Below, piece by piece: positions 55,936-64,000 of a stretch of 64,000 bases of DNA. Both the position numbers and the translations under genes were made by a program. The notes beneath the pieces were generated by a model. The model was not told where the DNA came from and did not search any database. It saw only the letters and a list, made by a program, of their open reading frames with translations. Origin of the DNA: CAZZCN01 sp964652975 (GTDB lineage Bacteria > Bacillota > Clostridia > Saccharofermentanales > UBA5734); the NCBI GenBank assembly GCA_964652975.1, contig CAZZCN010000003.1, positions 34,764 through 98,763 on the forward strand. Direction: 5' to 3'. How positions within the stretch are numbered: position 1 is the stretch's first letter; every line of letters starts with the position of its first letter.

Positions 55936-56180
55936 ATTTTACCTCTATGAAAAATCTGCTTACAAAGTTATTGTACGAAAATTTTAGGATGCAGGAAAAT
56001 TTTCGTTAGGCCAGGAGGAGCAAAATTCAAATGAGAGGCGCAAAGAACTAAAACTTCGTTTTAGTTCTCTTGAAAATCTGCCGTTAGCAGATTTTCTTCT
56101 GCAATTCTTAACATGAAAAATTGCAAGGAGAATCTTATTTAATAAGATTCTCCAAGAGCGATAAAACTAGTTTTATCGCT
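55923..56180. repeat. Multi-hairpin module, copy 3 (long form)
   Basis: Starts with GGTAAAA/TTTTACC at the ispD end. At 56027-56044 it has the same 18 bases as 28021, then AGAACTAAAAC/GTTTTAGTTCT (56044-56068), GAAAATCTGC/GCAGATTTTC (56072-56096), a 27-base palindrome with arms GGAGAATCTTATT (56127-56153) and a perfect 24-base palindrome with arm AGCGATAAAACT (56157-56180). It lies between convergent genes. Confidence 0.85.
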
Positions 56181-56203
56181 TTACGACGCGGCATAACGGG
56201 AAT

Positions 56204-56941
56204 TTAACGCATCCGACCCGTTAATTTTCTGATGGTTCTCGGTATGGCATCCTTCGAATTACCCCACGGCTTGTCCTCGTTCATATAGTCGAATTTCTGT
56301 GTAAACCATAAAAGCTCGGCCTGAAGAGTTTTCATAGATGAATTTTCGAGAGTTGAAAGCTTTTCGATAAATTCCGATGCTTCATTTTGTGACAGATATT
56401 TAGCAGCCCCTCTTAAAAGCAATGCCAGATGAGGAAGGCAAAATCCGTTGCTGTTGTCGAATTTTTCACGGAAGGCCTTATCTTCGAAATACTGCCATAA
56501 AATTACATCGATATATCTGTCCATTGTATATTCAAGTCTGTCGCAAAGTACGCACCTGTCAGCCTGTGCTTCGATTTTCTCCGCAATGTCTGTGAGAGTG
56601 CTCTTATAATCACTCTTCAGCGAAAGAAACCCACCCTTGTTCTTGGAAACACGGGCTTTCTTAAGATTTTTCTCCGTAGTTTCGCACATCTCTACAAGGT
56701 GTGTGTGAAGCATCAATCCAAGTGCAAGTCTGTTCTCCTGCCTGTTGTACATAGCGGCTAGATGTTCACGGCAAAAGCCCTTTGTGTTGGTTGAAATCCT
56801 TACATCAGGCTCCATCATCGACGGGCCCATGAAATATGCCAGCAAGTCATTGGTTGTCTTGTTCTCCATCTCGCAAACAGGGCATTCACAAGGTGTGTTG
56901 AATGCATCATTTACTGGAATGGTATAAATTCTTTCTTTCAT
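56204..56941 (-). CDS. DUF6062-like cysteine-rich protein
   Basis: 245 residues. Pairs of cysteines in CECPVCEMEN and CVLCDRLEY, each followed by FCREHLAAMY or FCLPHLALLL, form two similar halves; each Cx2C plus CxxH set could bind a metal. Helical, no membrane segment or signal. Found in clostridia without known function. ATG follows GGAGG. Confidence 0.75.
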   Translation of the reverse strand: MKERIYTIPVNDAFNTPCECPVCEMENKTTNDLLAYFMGPSMMEPDVRISTNTKGFCREHLAAMYNRQENRLALGLMLHTHLVEMCETTEKNLKKARVSKNKGGFLSLKSDYKSTLTDIAEKIEAQADRCVLCDRLEYTMDRYIDVILWQYFEDKAFREKFDNSNGFCLPHLALLLRGAAKYLSQNEASEFIEKLSTLENSSMKTLQAELLWFTQKFDYMNEDKPWGNSKDAIPRTIRKLTGRMR

Positions 56942-57213
56942 CGGTTCCTCCGGTCTTTTCGTCTTTTATTTTATAAAAAAGCAATATTGGCATAATTTTA
57001 CTTAAATCATTGGTATAAGTGCACCCATGTGATTTGCTTGTAAATTGGTATAGTAGAATTTTAGAGCCTCGCCATTACAATTGGTAATATACCTCTCAAA
57101 GTGTTCAGAGTAAGTCATTATTATTTATTTTTATGAGACATATACTATGGAAAAATCTATTATTAGTGCTAAAATGGATTATACCATTAATGAAAAAGAA
57201 AGTGTAGATTGAT

Positions 57214-58266
57214 ATGAACATAAAGGGTTTCAATGTTTTAGAAGAAAAAGATAAAATCACCGGTCAAAACAAGATAACAGTGCTTGATGTAAGCGACTTG
57301 TCTCCGTTGGGGTTTGACATAAAAGGTACATTTGAAAGCGGTCAGTGCTTCCGTTGGAAATCTTGCGGTGACGGCTCATATAACGGAATAGTCAGAGGCA
57401 GGGCTGTTAATGTATCACTTCAGAACGACCGACATCTTGTCATTAATAATTCCACATCCTCGGATTTCGAGAACATCTGGTACAATTACTTTGATCTGTC
57501 TACCGATTACGCACCCATTATCAAAGCAGTTGACAAGGATGAGTTCATGCACACTTGTGTGAATCACTCTGCAGGTGCGAGGATGCTTGTCCAGGATTTT
57601 GAGGAGACGCTGTTTTCCTATATCTTGTCCGCTCAGAACAACATTCCGCGGATAAAAGGACTTGTAGAAAATCTTTGTCGTTTATATGGTGATGTAATTT
57701 ATGAAGGTAATTGTGAATATTCTGGTAATTCAAGCAATTCAATGTCATCAGTTTCTACAAATTCTGATAGCATAGCTGTTTCAAACGAGATGTCTGGTGA
57801 ATCTTATAGCAGATCTAAAATTCTCGGTTACTCCTTCCCGTCTGCAGAGAAGCTGTCAAAGGATTTCTGTAAAATCGATTGTAGAGTTTGCAGTTCAGCC
57901 AATCTCTGCGAAAGTCCTTTTGCAGGATATAGATGCCCATATATTAAGAGAACAGCTAAAATGATAGCTAATCACGAAATTGTTTTAAATTTTGAATCCC
58001 TTTCCGCTATGGATTCCGAGGCAGCAAGAAAGGAACTTTGCAGATTCAGCGGTGTAGGAGAAAAGGTGGCGGATTGTGTGCTTCTTTACAGCGGTATCCG
58101 CAAGGACCTCTGCCCGATTGACACATGGGTCGAGAAGACCATTAAAGAAAGATATTTAGACGAAAATGCGACGAAAAAGGACATTCGCAAATTCACCGAG
58201 TCATATTTCGGGAATTATGCTGGATATGCCCAGTTGTGGTTTTTTTACTTTGCCAGGAACAACTAA
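57214..58266 (+). CDS. 8-oxoguanine DNA glycosylase-like protein with inserts
   Basis: 350 residues. OGG-type N-terminal domain (about 25-125) and helix-hairpin-helix GPD domain with LCRFSGVGEKVADCVLL; Lys284 is the expected nucleophile and Asp303 in PIDTW the catalytic Asp. Two additions are odd: a Ser/Asn-rich loop (about 165-205) and a Cys cluster (C219, C223, C226, C232, C241) where relatives read a short helix before YRxKYI. It could bind metal. The enzyme excises oxidised guanine. Start ATG 57214 has only a weak ribosome site. Confidence 0.88.
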   Translation: MNIKGFNVLEEKDKITGQNKITVLDVSDLSPLGFDIKGTFESGQCFRWKSCGDGSYNGIVRGRAVNVSLQNDRHLVINNSTSSDFENIWYNYFDLSTDYAPIIKAVDKDEFMHTCVNHSAGARMLVQDFEETLFSYILSAQNNIPRIKGLVENLCRLYGDVIYEGNCEYSGNSSNSMSSVSTNSDSIAVSNEMSGESYSRSKILGYSFPSAEKLSKDFCKIDCRVCSSANLCESPFAGYRCPYIKRTAKMIANHEIVLNFESLSAMDSEAARKELCRFSGVGEKVADCVLLYSGIRKDLCPIDTWVEKTIKERYLDENATKKDIRKFTESYFGNYAGYAQLWFFYFARNN

Positions 58267-58268
58267 AT

Positions 58269-58291
58269 AACAAAATTGTTCACCAATTTTG
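58269..58291. terminator. Hairpin between convergent genes
   Basis: ACAAAATTG and CAATTTTGT pair over a 5-base loop right after the OGG-like stop; no long T tract. Confidence 0.5.
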
Positions 58292-58363
58292 TAAGTATTT
58301 GATCTGCTAGTATAATTGGAAAATTTTTTTTATTAAGAGAAATTGTGTTTACACTTGCAGTTA

Positions 58364-59575
58364 TCAGGTTTTGCTTTGTGCCACTGTTGTATTACGAATC
58401 AGACGTTTGGCTTTAACATTGGTAAGCATGATGTTGATTGAAGTAATATCCTCGATTCCGCTGCTCACTTCATTTTGTGCCGCTTGGAGTACATCCTGTG
58501 CATTATAACCGTAATACAACGACAATTCCATATATAGCACGTTGCCATAACTTTGTTTTTCTATTTGAAATTTAAGAAGCTCAGCCACACCAGGGACTTT
58601 TCTTTTAAGTATAATCCTTACTATGTCAGCCATGGCTTCATCGGATATGGAGTACGATCCCAGTGTTGAAAATGTCGGTCGAACAACAGTTCTTTCAAAA
58701 TCCGATGCCATAAGACCGCTATTCTGATTTTTGTCACGCCTTCGGAGAAGTCTGTTCAAAGGGTCGGAGAAATATCCAGAAAATTCATGCTTTATCTCCA
58801 TGCTTGGAACAGGAATTGTGTGTTGGCCTTGAGTAGAACGAAAAAACACCGCCGTCCTTCTCTCCTCTTCGGTGGTCACATCTTCTATCCTAACTACTTG
58901 AGCAGGTCTGTTAAGCCATAGATTATCGCATATCTTCTCGAGCATGCCATCTGAAGTGCCTAGTATCATTAGCTTGTCCGGTAGGTGTTCACCTAGTGCT
59001 CTTCGCATACCCTCAGCTCTGTTTTCGTCTACATATAGAGCCTGTCTTACTGATTCCAGCTTGGATTTGGCACGCTTTGCAGAAAGACCTGCTACAACTC
59101 TTCCGCCATTTATTAAAAGACCATCATCTATTATATATGAGATATCCATATCCTTTGCGATTCGTATTGCTCTTGTACTTTTCCCCGTGCCGCTGGAGCC
59201 TATGAAAGCAATAACTTCAATAAGACTGAGAGCCTCTTTTATCTGCTCCTTAGCCCTTTCAATGTCAGCCTGGTTACGTTCATTATGACTTTTGCCAACC
59301 GCTCCTGTGAATTTTGAGAACGCATCCCGCAAATCTATTAGTTTTTTTACTTTGTCTATATCATTGGCCTTGTCTGTTTCTTTTACTTTGTACGTGTATT
59401 TAACAGGTTCCTTTTCTGCCCAGACACCTGTTTTGTCTGCTAAAGTATCATTGCCATTTTTAATTGCTGCCTCTTCAGGCACGCTAATAGAATCCTGAAC
59501 ATTTCGTTTTTCGGGAGTATTGTTTTTTGCCAATCTAATAAGGTTTAAGAATTTCCAAAACTTCCGTCTAGGCAT
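58364..59575 (-). CDS. P-loop ATPase fused to an Asp23/Gls24-like domain
   Basis: 403 residues. A polar, likely disordered N-terminus (about 1-75), P-loop GSSGTGKST (about 125-135) with the kinase-like fold to about 280, then a C-terminal segment (about 300-390, SISDEAMADIVRIILKRKVPGVAELL) that resembles Asp23/Gls24 envelope-stress proteins. Hydrophilic throughout, so cytoplasmic. It follows the YebC gene by 17 bp. A substrate of the ATPase is not evident. Confidence 0.7.
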   Translation of the reverse strand: MPRRKFWKFLNLIRLAKNNTPEKRNVQDSISVPEEAAIKNGNDTLADKTGVWAEKEPVKYTYKVKETDKANDIDKVKKLIDLRDAFSKFTGAVGKSHNERNQADIERAKEQIKEALSLIEVIAFIGSSGTGKSTRAIRIAKDMDISYIIDDGLLINGGRVVAGLSAKRAKSKLESVRQALYVDENRAEGMRRALGEHLPDKLMILGTSDGMLEKICDNLWLNRPAQVVRIEDVTTEEERRTAVFFRSTQGQHTIPVPSMEIKHEFSGYFSDPLNRLLRRRDKNQNSGLMASDFERTVVRPTFSTLGSYSISDEAMADIVRIILKRKVPGVAELLKFQIEKQSYGNVLYMELSLYYGYNAQDVLQAAQNEVSSGIEDITSINIMLTNVKAKRLIRNTTVAQSKT

Positions 59576-59592
59576 TTTGTCTTACCCTGTTT

Positions 59593-60318
59593 CTAATTCT
59601 CAAAGTTATGAAAAACATCCTGGACATCTTCATGATCTTCAAGCATATCAATCAGTTTCTCTACCTTAAGGCTGCTATCTTCATCACTTACCTCAACCCA
59701 CACATTCGGTATCAGTCCCTTTGACGAGTCGAGAAACTCATAGCCTTTAAGCTCCAAGGCATCTTTGACTGAATAATAATCATCTGGAGCGGTTATTATT
59801 TCGTAGACCTCGTCTTCTTCAGAAAAGTCCTCGGCTCCGCATTCCAGTGAATCCATCATTACCTTTTCGTCGTCTTCATAATCCTCTTTGGATATAATGA
59901 TAGTGCCCTTGTTCTCAAACATAAAAGAAACGCATCCGGTTGTCCCTAGGTTGCCGCCATTTTTGTCGAATATATGCCTGACATCGGCAGCAGTTCTGTT
60001 TCGGTTGTCGCTTAACGCCTTGACAATCACTGCAACGCCTCCAGGTCCATAGCCCTCATACCATATCTCTTCGAAATTATCGGCTTCGGTCTCACCCGCA
60101 GCTTTCTTAATGCTTCGATTAATATTATCATTAGGCATGTTTACCGCTTTTGCTTTAGCTATTATATCCTTTAATCTCGAATTGCCTGCAGGATCGGCTC
60201 CGCCTTCCCTTACCGCTATTGATATTTCACGTCCGAGTTTGGTAAAAATCGCACCACGCTGAGCATCTGCCTTTCCTTTTCTGTTTTTGATATTTGACCA
60301 CTTTGAATGACCTGACAT
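59593..60318 (-). CDS. YebC/PmpR-family protein
   Basis: 241 residues. The N-terminus MSGHSKWSNIKNRKGKADAQRG and the central GYGPGGVAVIV are diagnostic. Members act as transcription factors or as translation factors that relieve ribosome stalling. Usual length. GGAGG precedes the ATG. First gene of a two-gene unit with the P-loop/Asp23-like protein. Confidence 0.95.
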   Translation of the reverse strand: MSGHSKWSNIKNRKGKADAQRGAIFTKLGREISIAVREGGADPAGNSRLKDIIAKAKAVNMPNDNINRSIKKAAGETEADNFEEIWYEGYGPGGVAVIVKALSDNRNRTAADVRHIFDKNGGNLGTTGCVSFMFENKGTIIISKEDYEDDEKVMMDSLECGAEDFSEEDEVYEIITAPDDYYSVKDALELKGYEFLDSSKGLIPNVWVEVSDEDSSLKVEKLIDMLEDHEDVQDVFHNFEN

Positions 60319-60461
60319 TTGAAATCCTCCACTTTTTTGTTAATTGTAGTTTTATTCTATATTATATCCTATTAATTAACAAGACACCTGAATTTTTTTG
60401 CAATTTATTAATAATTTGCATTAGAGTTTTTATTGTTTCACTTTACTAATTATTAATTCTC

Positions 60462-60490
60462 TTGAGTATCTATGATAATTATGATATTAT
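60462..60490 (+). promoter_or_regulatory. Toxin-antitoxin promoter with operator repeats
   Basis: TTGAGT and TATTAT with 17 bp spacing. TATGATAAT stands at 60471-60479 and 60491-60499, with TATGATATT between, so three near repeats overlap the promoter, as expected for an autoregulated module. Confidence 0.55.
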
Positions 60491-60523
60491 TATGATAATA
60501 ATTAGCACAGGAGGTATTTATCA

Positions 60524-60805
60524 ATGCCACAAATTAGGCCAATTTCCGATTTACGAAATAATTTTACTGATATTTCAAAGACAGTTCACGAGATGACAGA
60601 ACCACTTTATTTGACTAAAAATGGTTATGGTGACATGGTAGTTATGAGCGTTGAAGCATTCGAAAAATTAATTCTTGACAACGAAATTTACATCAAGCTT
60701 AAAGAAGCAGAGTTTGAAGCAAATGCAACATCTATCCGCTACTCTGCTGAGGATGTCTTTGATGAATTACGTTCCGGTCTTCTAATAAAAAATAGCGACA
60801 AATAA
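60524..60805 (+). CDS. Phd/YefM-type antitoxin
   Basis: 93 residues. IRPISDLRNNFTDISKTVHE and PLYLTKNGYGDMVVMSVEAFEKL are the DNA-binding N-terminus of YefM/Phd antitoxins; the C-terminus is the toxin-binding tail. AGGAGG upstream. Followed by the RelE-like toxin. Confidence 0.92.
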   Translation: MPQIRPISDLRNNFTDISKTVHEMTEPLYLTKNGYGDMVVMSVEAFEKLILDNEIYIKLKEAEFEANATSIRYSAEDVFDELRSGLLIKNSDK

Positions 60806-60889
60806 ATATTCAAAGCTTGTCTGTGACATATTTCTTTGTTTATTTTTTATATTCACAGTCAAAACTTGAATAATTCGGAGGATTTTTAC

Positions 60890-61192
60890 TTGAAGAAGAT
60901 AGTTTTTTTGCCTATTGCCAAAAAAGATTTGCAAGAGATAATATCATATATTTCTAACGACCTAAATGCCCCTATAGCAGCGTTAAGCCTTGTCGACGCT
61001 TTATATGAAAGCATATCCAAACTATCAGAATTCCCTACTATGTATAGAGAGTACTATGCCTCAAGACCACTAATTGATAAATATCGTATAATTTCTGTAA
61101 AAAACTATATAGTTTTATATATAGTAAAAGATAATGAAGTAGAAATAAGAAGGATTATATATGCGAAAATGGATTATGATAAGCTGATATAA
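60890..61192 (+). CDS. RelE/ParE-type toxin
   Basis: 100 residues from TTG 60890, eight bases after GGAGG; an upstream ATG at 60836 would start before that site. KKIVFLPIAKKDLQEIISYIS, FPTMYREYY and YIVLYIVKDNEVEIRRIIYAKMDY match the RelE/ParE fold. It either cuts mRNA on the ribosome or poisons gyrase; sequence alone does not decide. The gap from the antitoxin (84 bp) is larger than usual. Confidence 0.88.
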   Translation: MKKIVFLPIAKKDLQEIISYISNDLNAPIAALSLVDALYESISKLSEFPTMYREYYASRPLIDKYRIISVKNYIVLYIVKDNEVEIRRIIYAKMDYDKLI

Positions 61193-61261
61193 TTCCTTTA
61201 TATGAATCTCATGTGCCAAGAAGCCCTGCATTATATGTTTGGAGGAATACAACTCTTTTAG

Positions 61262-61576
61262 TTAGTCGAGGTAAAACATTTCCTTCAGATCAGCACTAAC
61301 CGGCGAATTATCTGGATTAGTCTCCATTATATCACCCATCATAGCCCACCATCTCTTTACAACTTCGGTTTCAGGTAGCAGGTCAGCGCTGTTGTGGTCT
61401 TTGACATGCTGAAAAGCAAACAGTATATTAGTCTCTTCATCCAGGTAAATAGAATAATCCGAAATTCCAGCTTCCTCGATTACTTTAACAAGTTCCGGCC
61501 AGATCTCGTCATGCCTTTTCTTGTATTCTTCAGCGCATCCGTCTTTCAGTTTCATTTTAAATGCTTTTCTCATCAT
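61262..61576 (-). CDS. rhaM: L-rhamnose mutarotase
   Basis: 104 residues. KMKLKDGCAEEYKKRHDEIWPEL, ILFAFQHV and RWWAMMGDIMETNPDNSPV are typical, with the catalytic His in KKRHDEIWP. It interconverts the anomers of L-rhamnose (or a related deoxysugar). Follows the DUF4432 gene by 16 bp. AGAAGGGG precedes the ATG. Confidence 0.92.
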   Translation of the reverse strand: MMRKAFKMKLKDGCAEEYKKRHDEIWPELVKVIEEAGISDYSIYLDEETNILFAFQHVKDHNSADLLPETEVVKRWWAMMGDIMETNPDNSPVSADLKEMFYLD

Positions 61577-61592
61577 AAAAATTTACCCCTTC

Positions 61593-62615
61593 TTAATTTT
61601 CTTTAATTTGAAATTCAATAGCAAATTCAAGGGAACTATACGGCGCGATTTTTTTTAGTGTTCCATTTTTGCGCTCATCAACACGCCCTTTGGTATAGTT
61701 GTTCGAAGGTTCGAGACCCAATGCGTAATCACCTGATGCCATTGATTTCCAATGTGCAAGAACCGGGAGTGTATCAAGTGAATAGCTAAGTTCCACCGCC
61801 ATACAAAGGTGTGGATTCACGACTTTTACGTGTCCATTGCCTGCTGCATCTCCTTTTTGAATGTGGAAAAATACCTGTTCCTTATAGTCATCTATCGGCG
61901 CAGATATTTCTGTATAACTGTCCATTCCCTTTTGGGCATCATCAGTTCGAGGTATTACTTTGTCCTGCGCTTCAAATTCTACTTTACAACCCTCCTGCAA
62001 AAACGGAAAACCAAAGTTGCAATGGTATAGCAGCATGATTTCCTCTTCCCTTACCGACTCGTTTTCGAGAGTGTCATTGATCTGAACCCTTGATTCCGAT
62101 GTAAAAATCGTTATTTTCCTGGTCAATTTGAGTTGATTACCAAACAGTGCTGTTTCATGCATGACTCCTGATATTTCAATTATTTCCTTGGTTTTCCATT
62201 GTATCGAAACCCCTTGAGCGCCAATTGTGTTGATGCGCCCATGAATCGGGTGATATTCACCGTTTTCGTCACGGCATGATGGCCCGGCGTTCCTAAGTCC
62301 ACATGTTGTCAACAGTCCCCCGGTAAAATATCGAAGAAATTCGTCCTCATGAGTATTGACTTCTGCTTTTCCTGTTATGCCATTCTTGGTTAAAAGACCG
62401 ATGTTTACACCCTTGTATCTTGCAACCGCGATATCAAGTCCCCTGTCAATCATTATTAAAAGTTCAAGTCCGCCCGAGCAAATAACCTCGATCGCCTCAG
62501 CACCTTTGGCCTTTCCCTCAAGAAATTGGATTCGTCTAGCGGAGTTTACCGTTTCTATAGTGTTTGCGTATTTCATTATCGTCTTTTCATCATAAGATTT
62601 ATCAAGTATTTTCAT
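61593..62615 (-). CDS. Aldose-1-epimerase superfamily protein (DUF4432)
   Basis: 340 residues. Galactose-mutarotase-like beta-supersandwich with MIDRGLDIAVARYKG, GGLLTTCGLRNAGPSC, HGRINTIGAQG and LLYHCNFGFPFLQEG. The family often accompanies deoxysugar and sugar-acid pathways. It probably acts on a hexose or deoxyhexose next to rhaM. AAGGAG precedes the ATG. Confidence 0.85.
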   Translation of the reverse strand: MKILDKSYDEKTIMKYANTIETVNSARRIQFLEGKAKGAEAIEVICSGGLELLIMIDRGLDIAVARYKGVNIGLLTKNGITGKAEVNTHEDEFLRYFTGGLLTTCGLRNAGPSCRDENGEYHPIHGRINTIGAQGVSIQWKTKEIIEISGVMHETALFGNQLKLTRKITIFTSESRVQINDTLENESVREEEIMLLYHCNFGFPFLQEGCKVEFEAQDKVIPRTDDAQKGMDSYTEISAPIDDYKEQVFFHIQKGDAAGNGHVKVVNPHLCMAVELSYSLDTLPVLAHWKSMASGDYALGLEPSNNYTKGRVDERKNGTLKKIAPYSSLEFAIEFQIKEN

Positions 62616-62737
62616 ATGGTCTCCTTTTCGGGTAGCTGAAAATCTGCAATATCTGATAGCTTGGATTGTACAAAAATATGTAACACAGCAATTATATCTT
62701 TTTTTATATCTACAGACAATGCTGATTTTATTCAGCC

Positions 62738-63754
62738 CTATATCTTATACCACATTTCGAGGTATGCCCTAACCATCCTCTTCATTTCGTTAAAAACAAT
62801 ATCCTGCCGGTAAATGGTTGTAAAATTACTGAGCGATGCCGAATTGGACGTGTCGAATTTCGATGCGTCCGCTGTCAAAAAGCCTTCCTGCTGTAATTTC
62901 TCTACTGTTTTGCCACCGCCGACTGCAACAGCGTTTTTTACCATGTCTTCGAGAAGTACCGGAGAGGCGTCGCGTTCAAGTGCAGTCCAGATATTCACTT
63001 TGCAGATTCCGTCATGATACAGATGGGCGACCTGACTGTTCGGAACAGAAGACGTGCCATGCAGTACGATGTTGGCGCCGATTTCTTTTTTAATAGCAAG
63101 CGCAGCCTCACTTAAGTATACCAGGTCTTTGCCGGATGCGCGGTGTTCGGTACCAAGATTTGCTACGATAAGGTCAACCCCTGTCTCCTCAAAGTATCTT
63201 TTTGCATTTTCTGGTGTGGTTATCGCGTTATGCAAAAGTCCAGTTGCATCGAAAATTTCATCGCAGGCGCCTTCTACAAGGATTTTGCCTTTCATTTTTG
63301 CTACATAATCCCGGGTCTTTCTAATATTCTCTTCAAACGGAAGTGTTGATGCGTCATACATGATTGATGAATATGGTGACAGGTCCCATTCAAGGAGTTC
63401 TCTGTCATCATCGTGTTGAACATGGTCAAGATGAAGCATGACATGGAGATCTTTATATAATTCTTCCTGTTCTGCCAATATACAGACATCCGATGTGAAT
63501 AGCTTAAGTCCAGTATCCCATTTTCTCGTGTGAGTGTAAAATTTGGCCTGGGAACGGTGGTCGTATTGCACAGTGATGGCAATCGTGACTGGAAGGTCTT
63601 TGACTCCGATTTCGTCGCCGTATTCCTTGGTTGCACTGAGTATCGCTTCTGTGGTGGTCAGGTTTTCCGAACAAAAACACGGAATCACCCATCCTCTTGC
63701 CGCAGCTTTGTTGTACTCTTGTCTTACGTCTTCAAATTTTCTGATTATTGCCAT
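62738..63754 (-). CDS. Class II (zinc) aldolase family protein
   Basis: 338 residues. HLDHVQHDDDRELL holds the zinc His and the catalytic Asp of class II FBA-type aldolases; further motifs are SSIMYDASTLPFEENI, VEGACDEIFDATG, VANLGTEHRASGK and VLHGTSSVPNS. The last matches the second His ligand (H in VLHGxS). It most likely cleaves a phosphorylated sugar, possibly an intermediate of the neighbouring deoxysugar pathway rather than fructose bisphosphate. AGGAGG precedes the ATG. Confidence 0.88.
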   Translation of the reverse strand: MAIIRKFEDVRQEYNKAAARGWVIPCFCSENLTTTEAILSATKEYGDEIGVKDLPVTIAITVQYDHRSQAKFYTHTRKWDTGLKLFTSDVCILAEQEELYKDLHVMLHLDHVQHDDDRELLEWDLSPYSSIMYDASTLPFEENIRKTRDYVAKMKGKILVEGACDEIFDATGLLHNAITTPENAKRYFEETGVDLIVANLGTEHRASGKDLVYLSEAALAIKKEIGANIVLHGTSSVPNSQVAHLYHDGICKVNIWTALERDASPVLLEDMVKNAVAVGGGKTVEKLQQEGFLTADASKFDTSNSASLSNFTTIYRQDIVFNEMKRMVRAYLEMWYKI

Positions 63755-63827
63755 CTCTTTTTCCTCCTGATAAAAATGAATTCATTTTTTTGTAAGAAAT
63801 CTTTGCTTTTGGTTTACCTACAACAAA

Positions 63828-63927
63828 TTACGTTTTGAATCAAAATTTATACCAGACATTATAGCAAAACGCATTTGGCAAATTATTTGATTGTCTTTAA
63901 AGCCATATAACAAATTAGTTTGCTATT
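63828..63927 (-). repeat. Dispersed double-hairpin element, copy C (diverged)
   Basis: Same order of parts as copies A and B (ACGTTTTGA, AAAACGCATTTGGCAAA, TATAACAAATTAGTTTGCTAT) but with more changes. It lies upstream of the class II aldolase gene. Confidence 0.65.
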
Positions 63928-63974
63928 ATATTATAAATATTTAGCGTCTATTTTTGGATATTCCAAATTTTATA

Positions 63975-63997
63975 TTGACATTGTGTATCGATACACA
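63975..63997 (+). promoter_or_regulatory. Plus-strand -35 box with LacI-type operator at the window edge
   Basis: TTGACA (63975-63980) is followed by the perfect 16 bp palindrome TGTGTATCGATACACA (63982-63997). With a central CG this is typical for LacI/GalR repressors. The operator fills the spacer of a promoter reading out of the window. Confidence 0.65.
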
Positions 63998-64000
63998 TTA

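Overview
The window looks like chromosomal DNA of an anaerobic, AT-rich, Gram-positive Clostridia species. The signs are a dockerin-bearing secreted protein, strong GGAGG ribosome binding sites with several TTG/GTG starts, a TrxR-like flavoprotein without NADPH motifs, a family-4 [4Fe-4S] uracil-DNA glycosylase and paired AraC/URO-D-like genes. The exact genus cannot be fixed from the sequence alone; a relative of the cellulosome-forming clostridia fits.

1-18.3 kb is a very AT-rich carbohydrate locus on the minus strand. A TTG-started GH20 gene is followed almost without gaps by a GH36 gene, two CUT1 permeases, a sugar-binding lipoprotein, a GH123-like lipoprotein, a second lipoprotein, a membrane-anchored multi-repeat protein and a dockerin protein that runs off the left edge. 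A divergent AraC regulator sits upstream. GH20 and GH36 have no signal peptide, so the model is outside cleavage and capture (GH123-like enzyme and repeat proteins), import by the ABC transporter, and trimming in the cytoplasm. The enzyme set suggests a glycan containing N-acetylhexosamine (perhaps GalNAc) and alpha-galactose. The importer ATPase is not in the window.

18.3-19.2 kb holds an odd gene-free stretch with a GC-rich inverted repeat next to a four-gene tRNA array (Met-Glu-Gly-Cys). 19.2-30.8 kb carries cobO, a beta-CASP MBL protein, a glycerol-1-phosphate dehydrogenase family gene, the flavoprotein, a uracil-DNA glycosylase, a URO-D-like gene with an AraC gene, an NlpC/P60-like pseudoenzyme coupled to acpS, and proB with a duplicated 3' end. 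30.8-34.9 kb is an accessory patch: a 5'-truncated RHS gene with a DUF4474-like tip, a DUF5104-like lipoprotein, a displaced RHS-core scrap, a DUF1722 gene and an orphan AbiEi-like gene.

34.9-64 kb is mostly housekeeping: gltBD, a second AraC/URO-D pair, a PHP phosphatase, a pseudouridine synthase, lysS, greA, guaB, a homocysteine methyltransferase, radA, ispD, an OGG-like glycosylase, a P-loop/Asp23-like protein with a YebC gene, a Phd/RelE module, and a deoxysugar group (rhaM, DUF4432, class II aldolase) ending at a promoter with a palindromic operator at the right edge.

The most unusual non-coding signal is a set of dispersed structured intergenic elements: a ~105 bp double-hairpin repeat (four sites), a multi-hairpin module whose stem differs by compensating changes, and two predicted three-way junctions.
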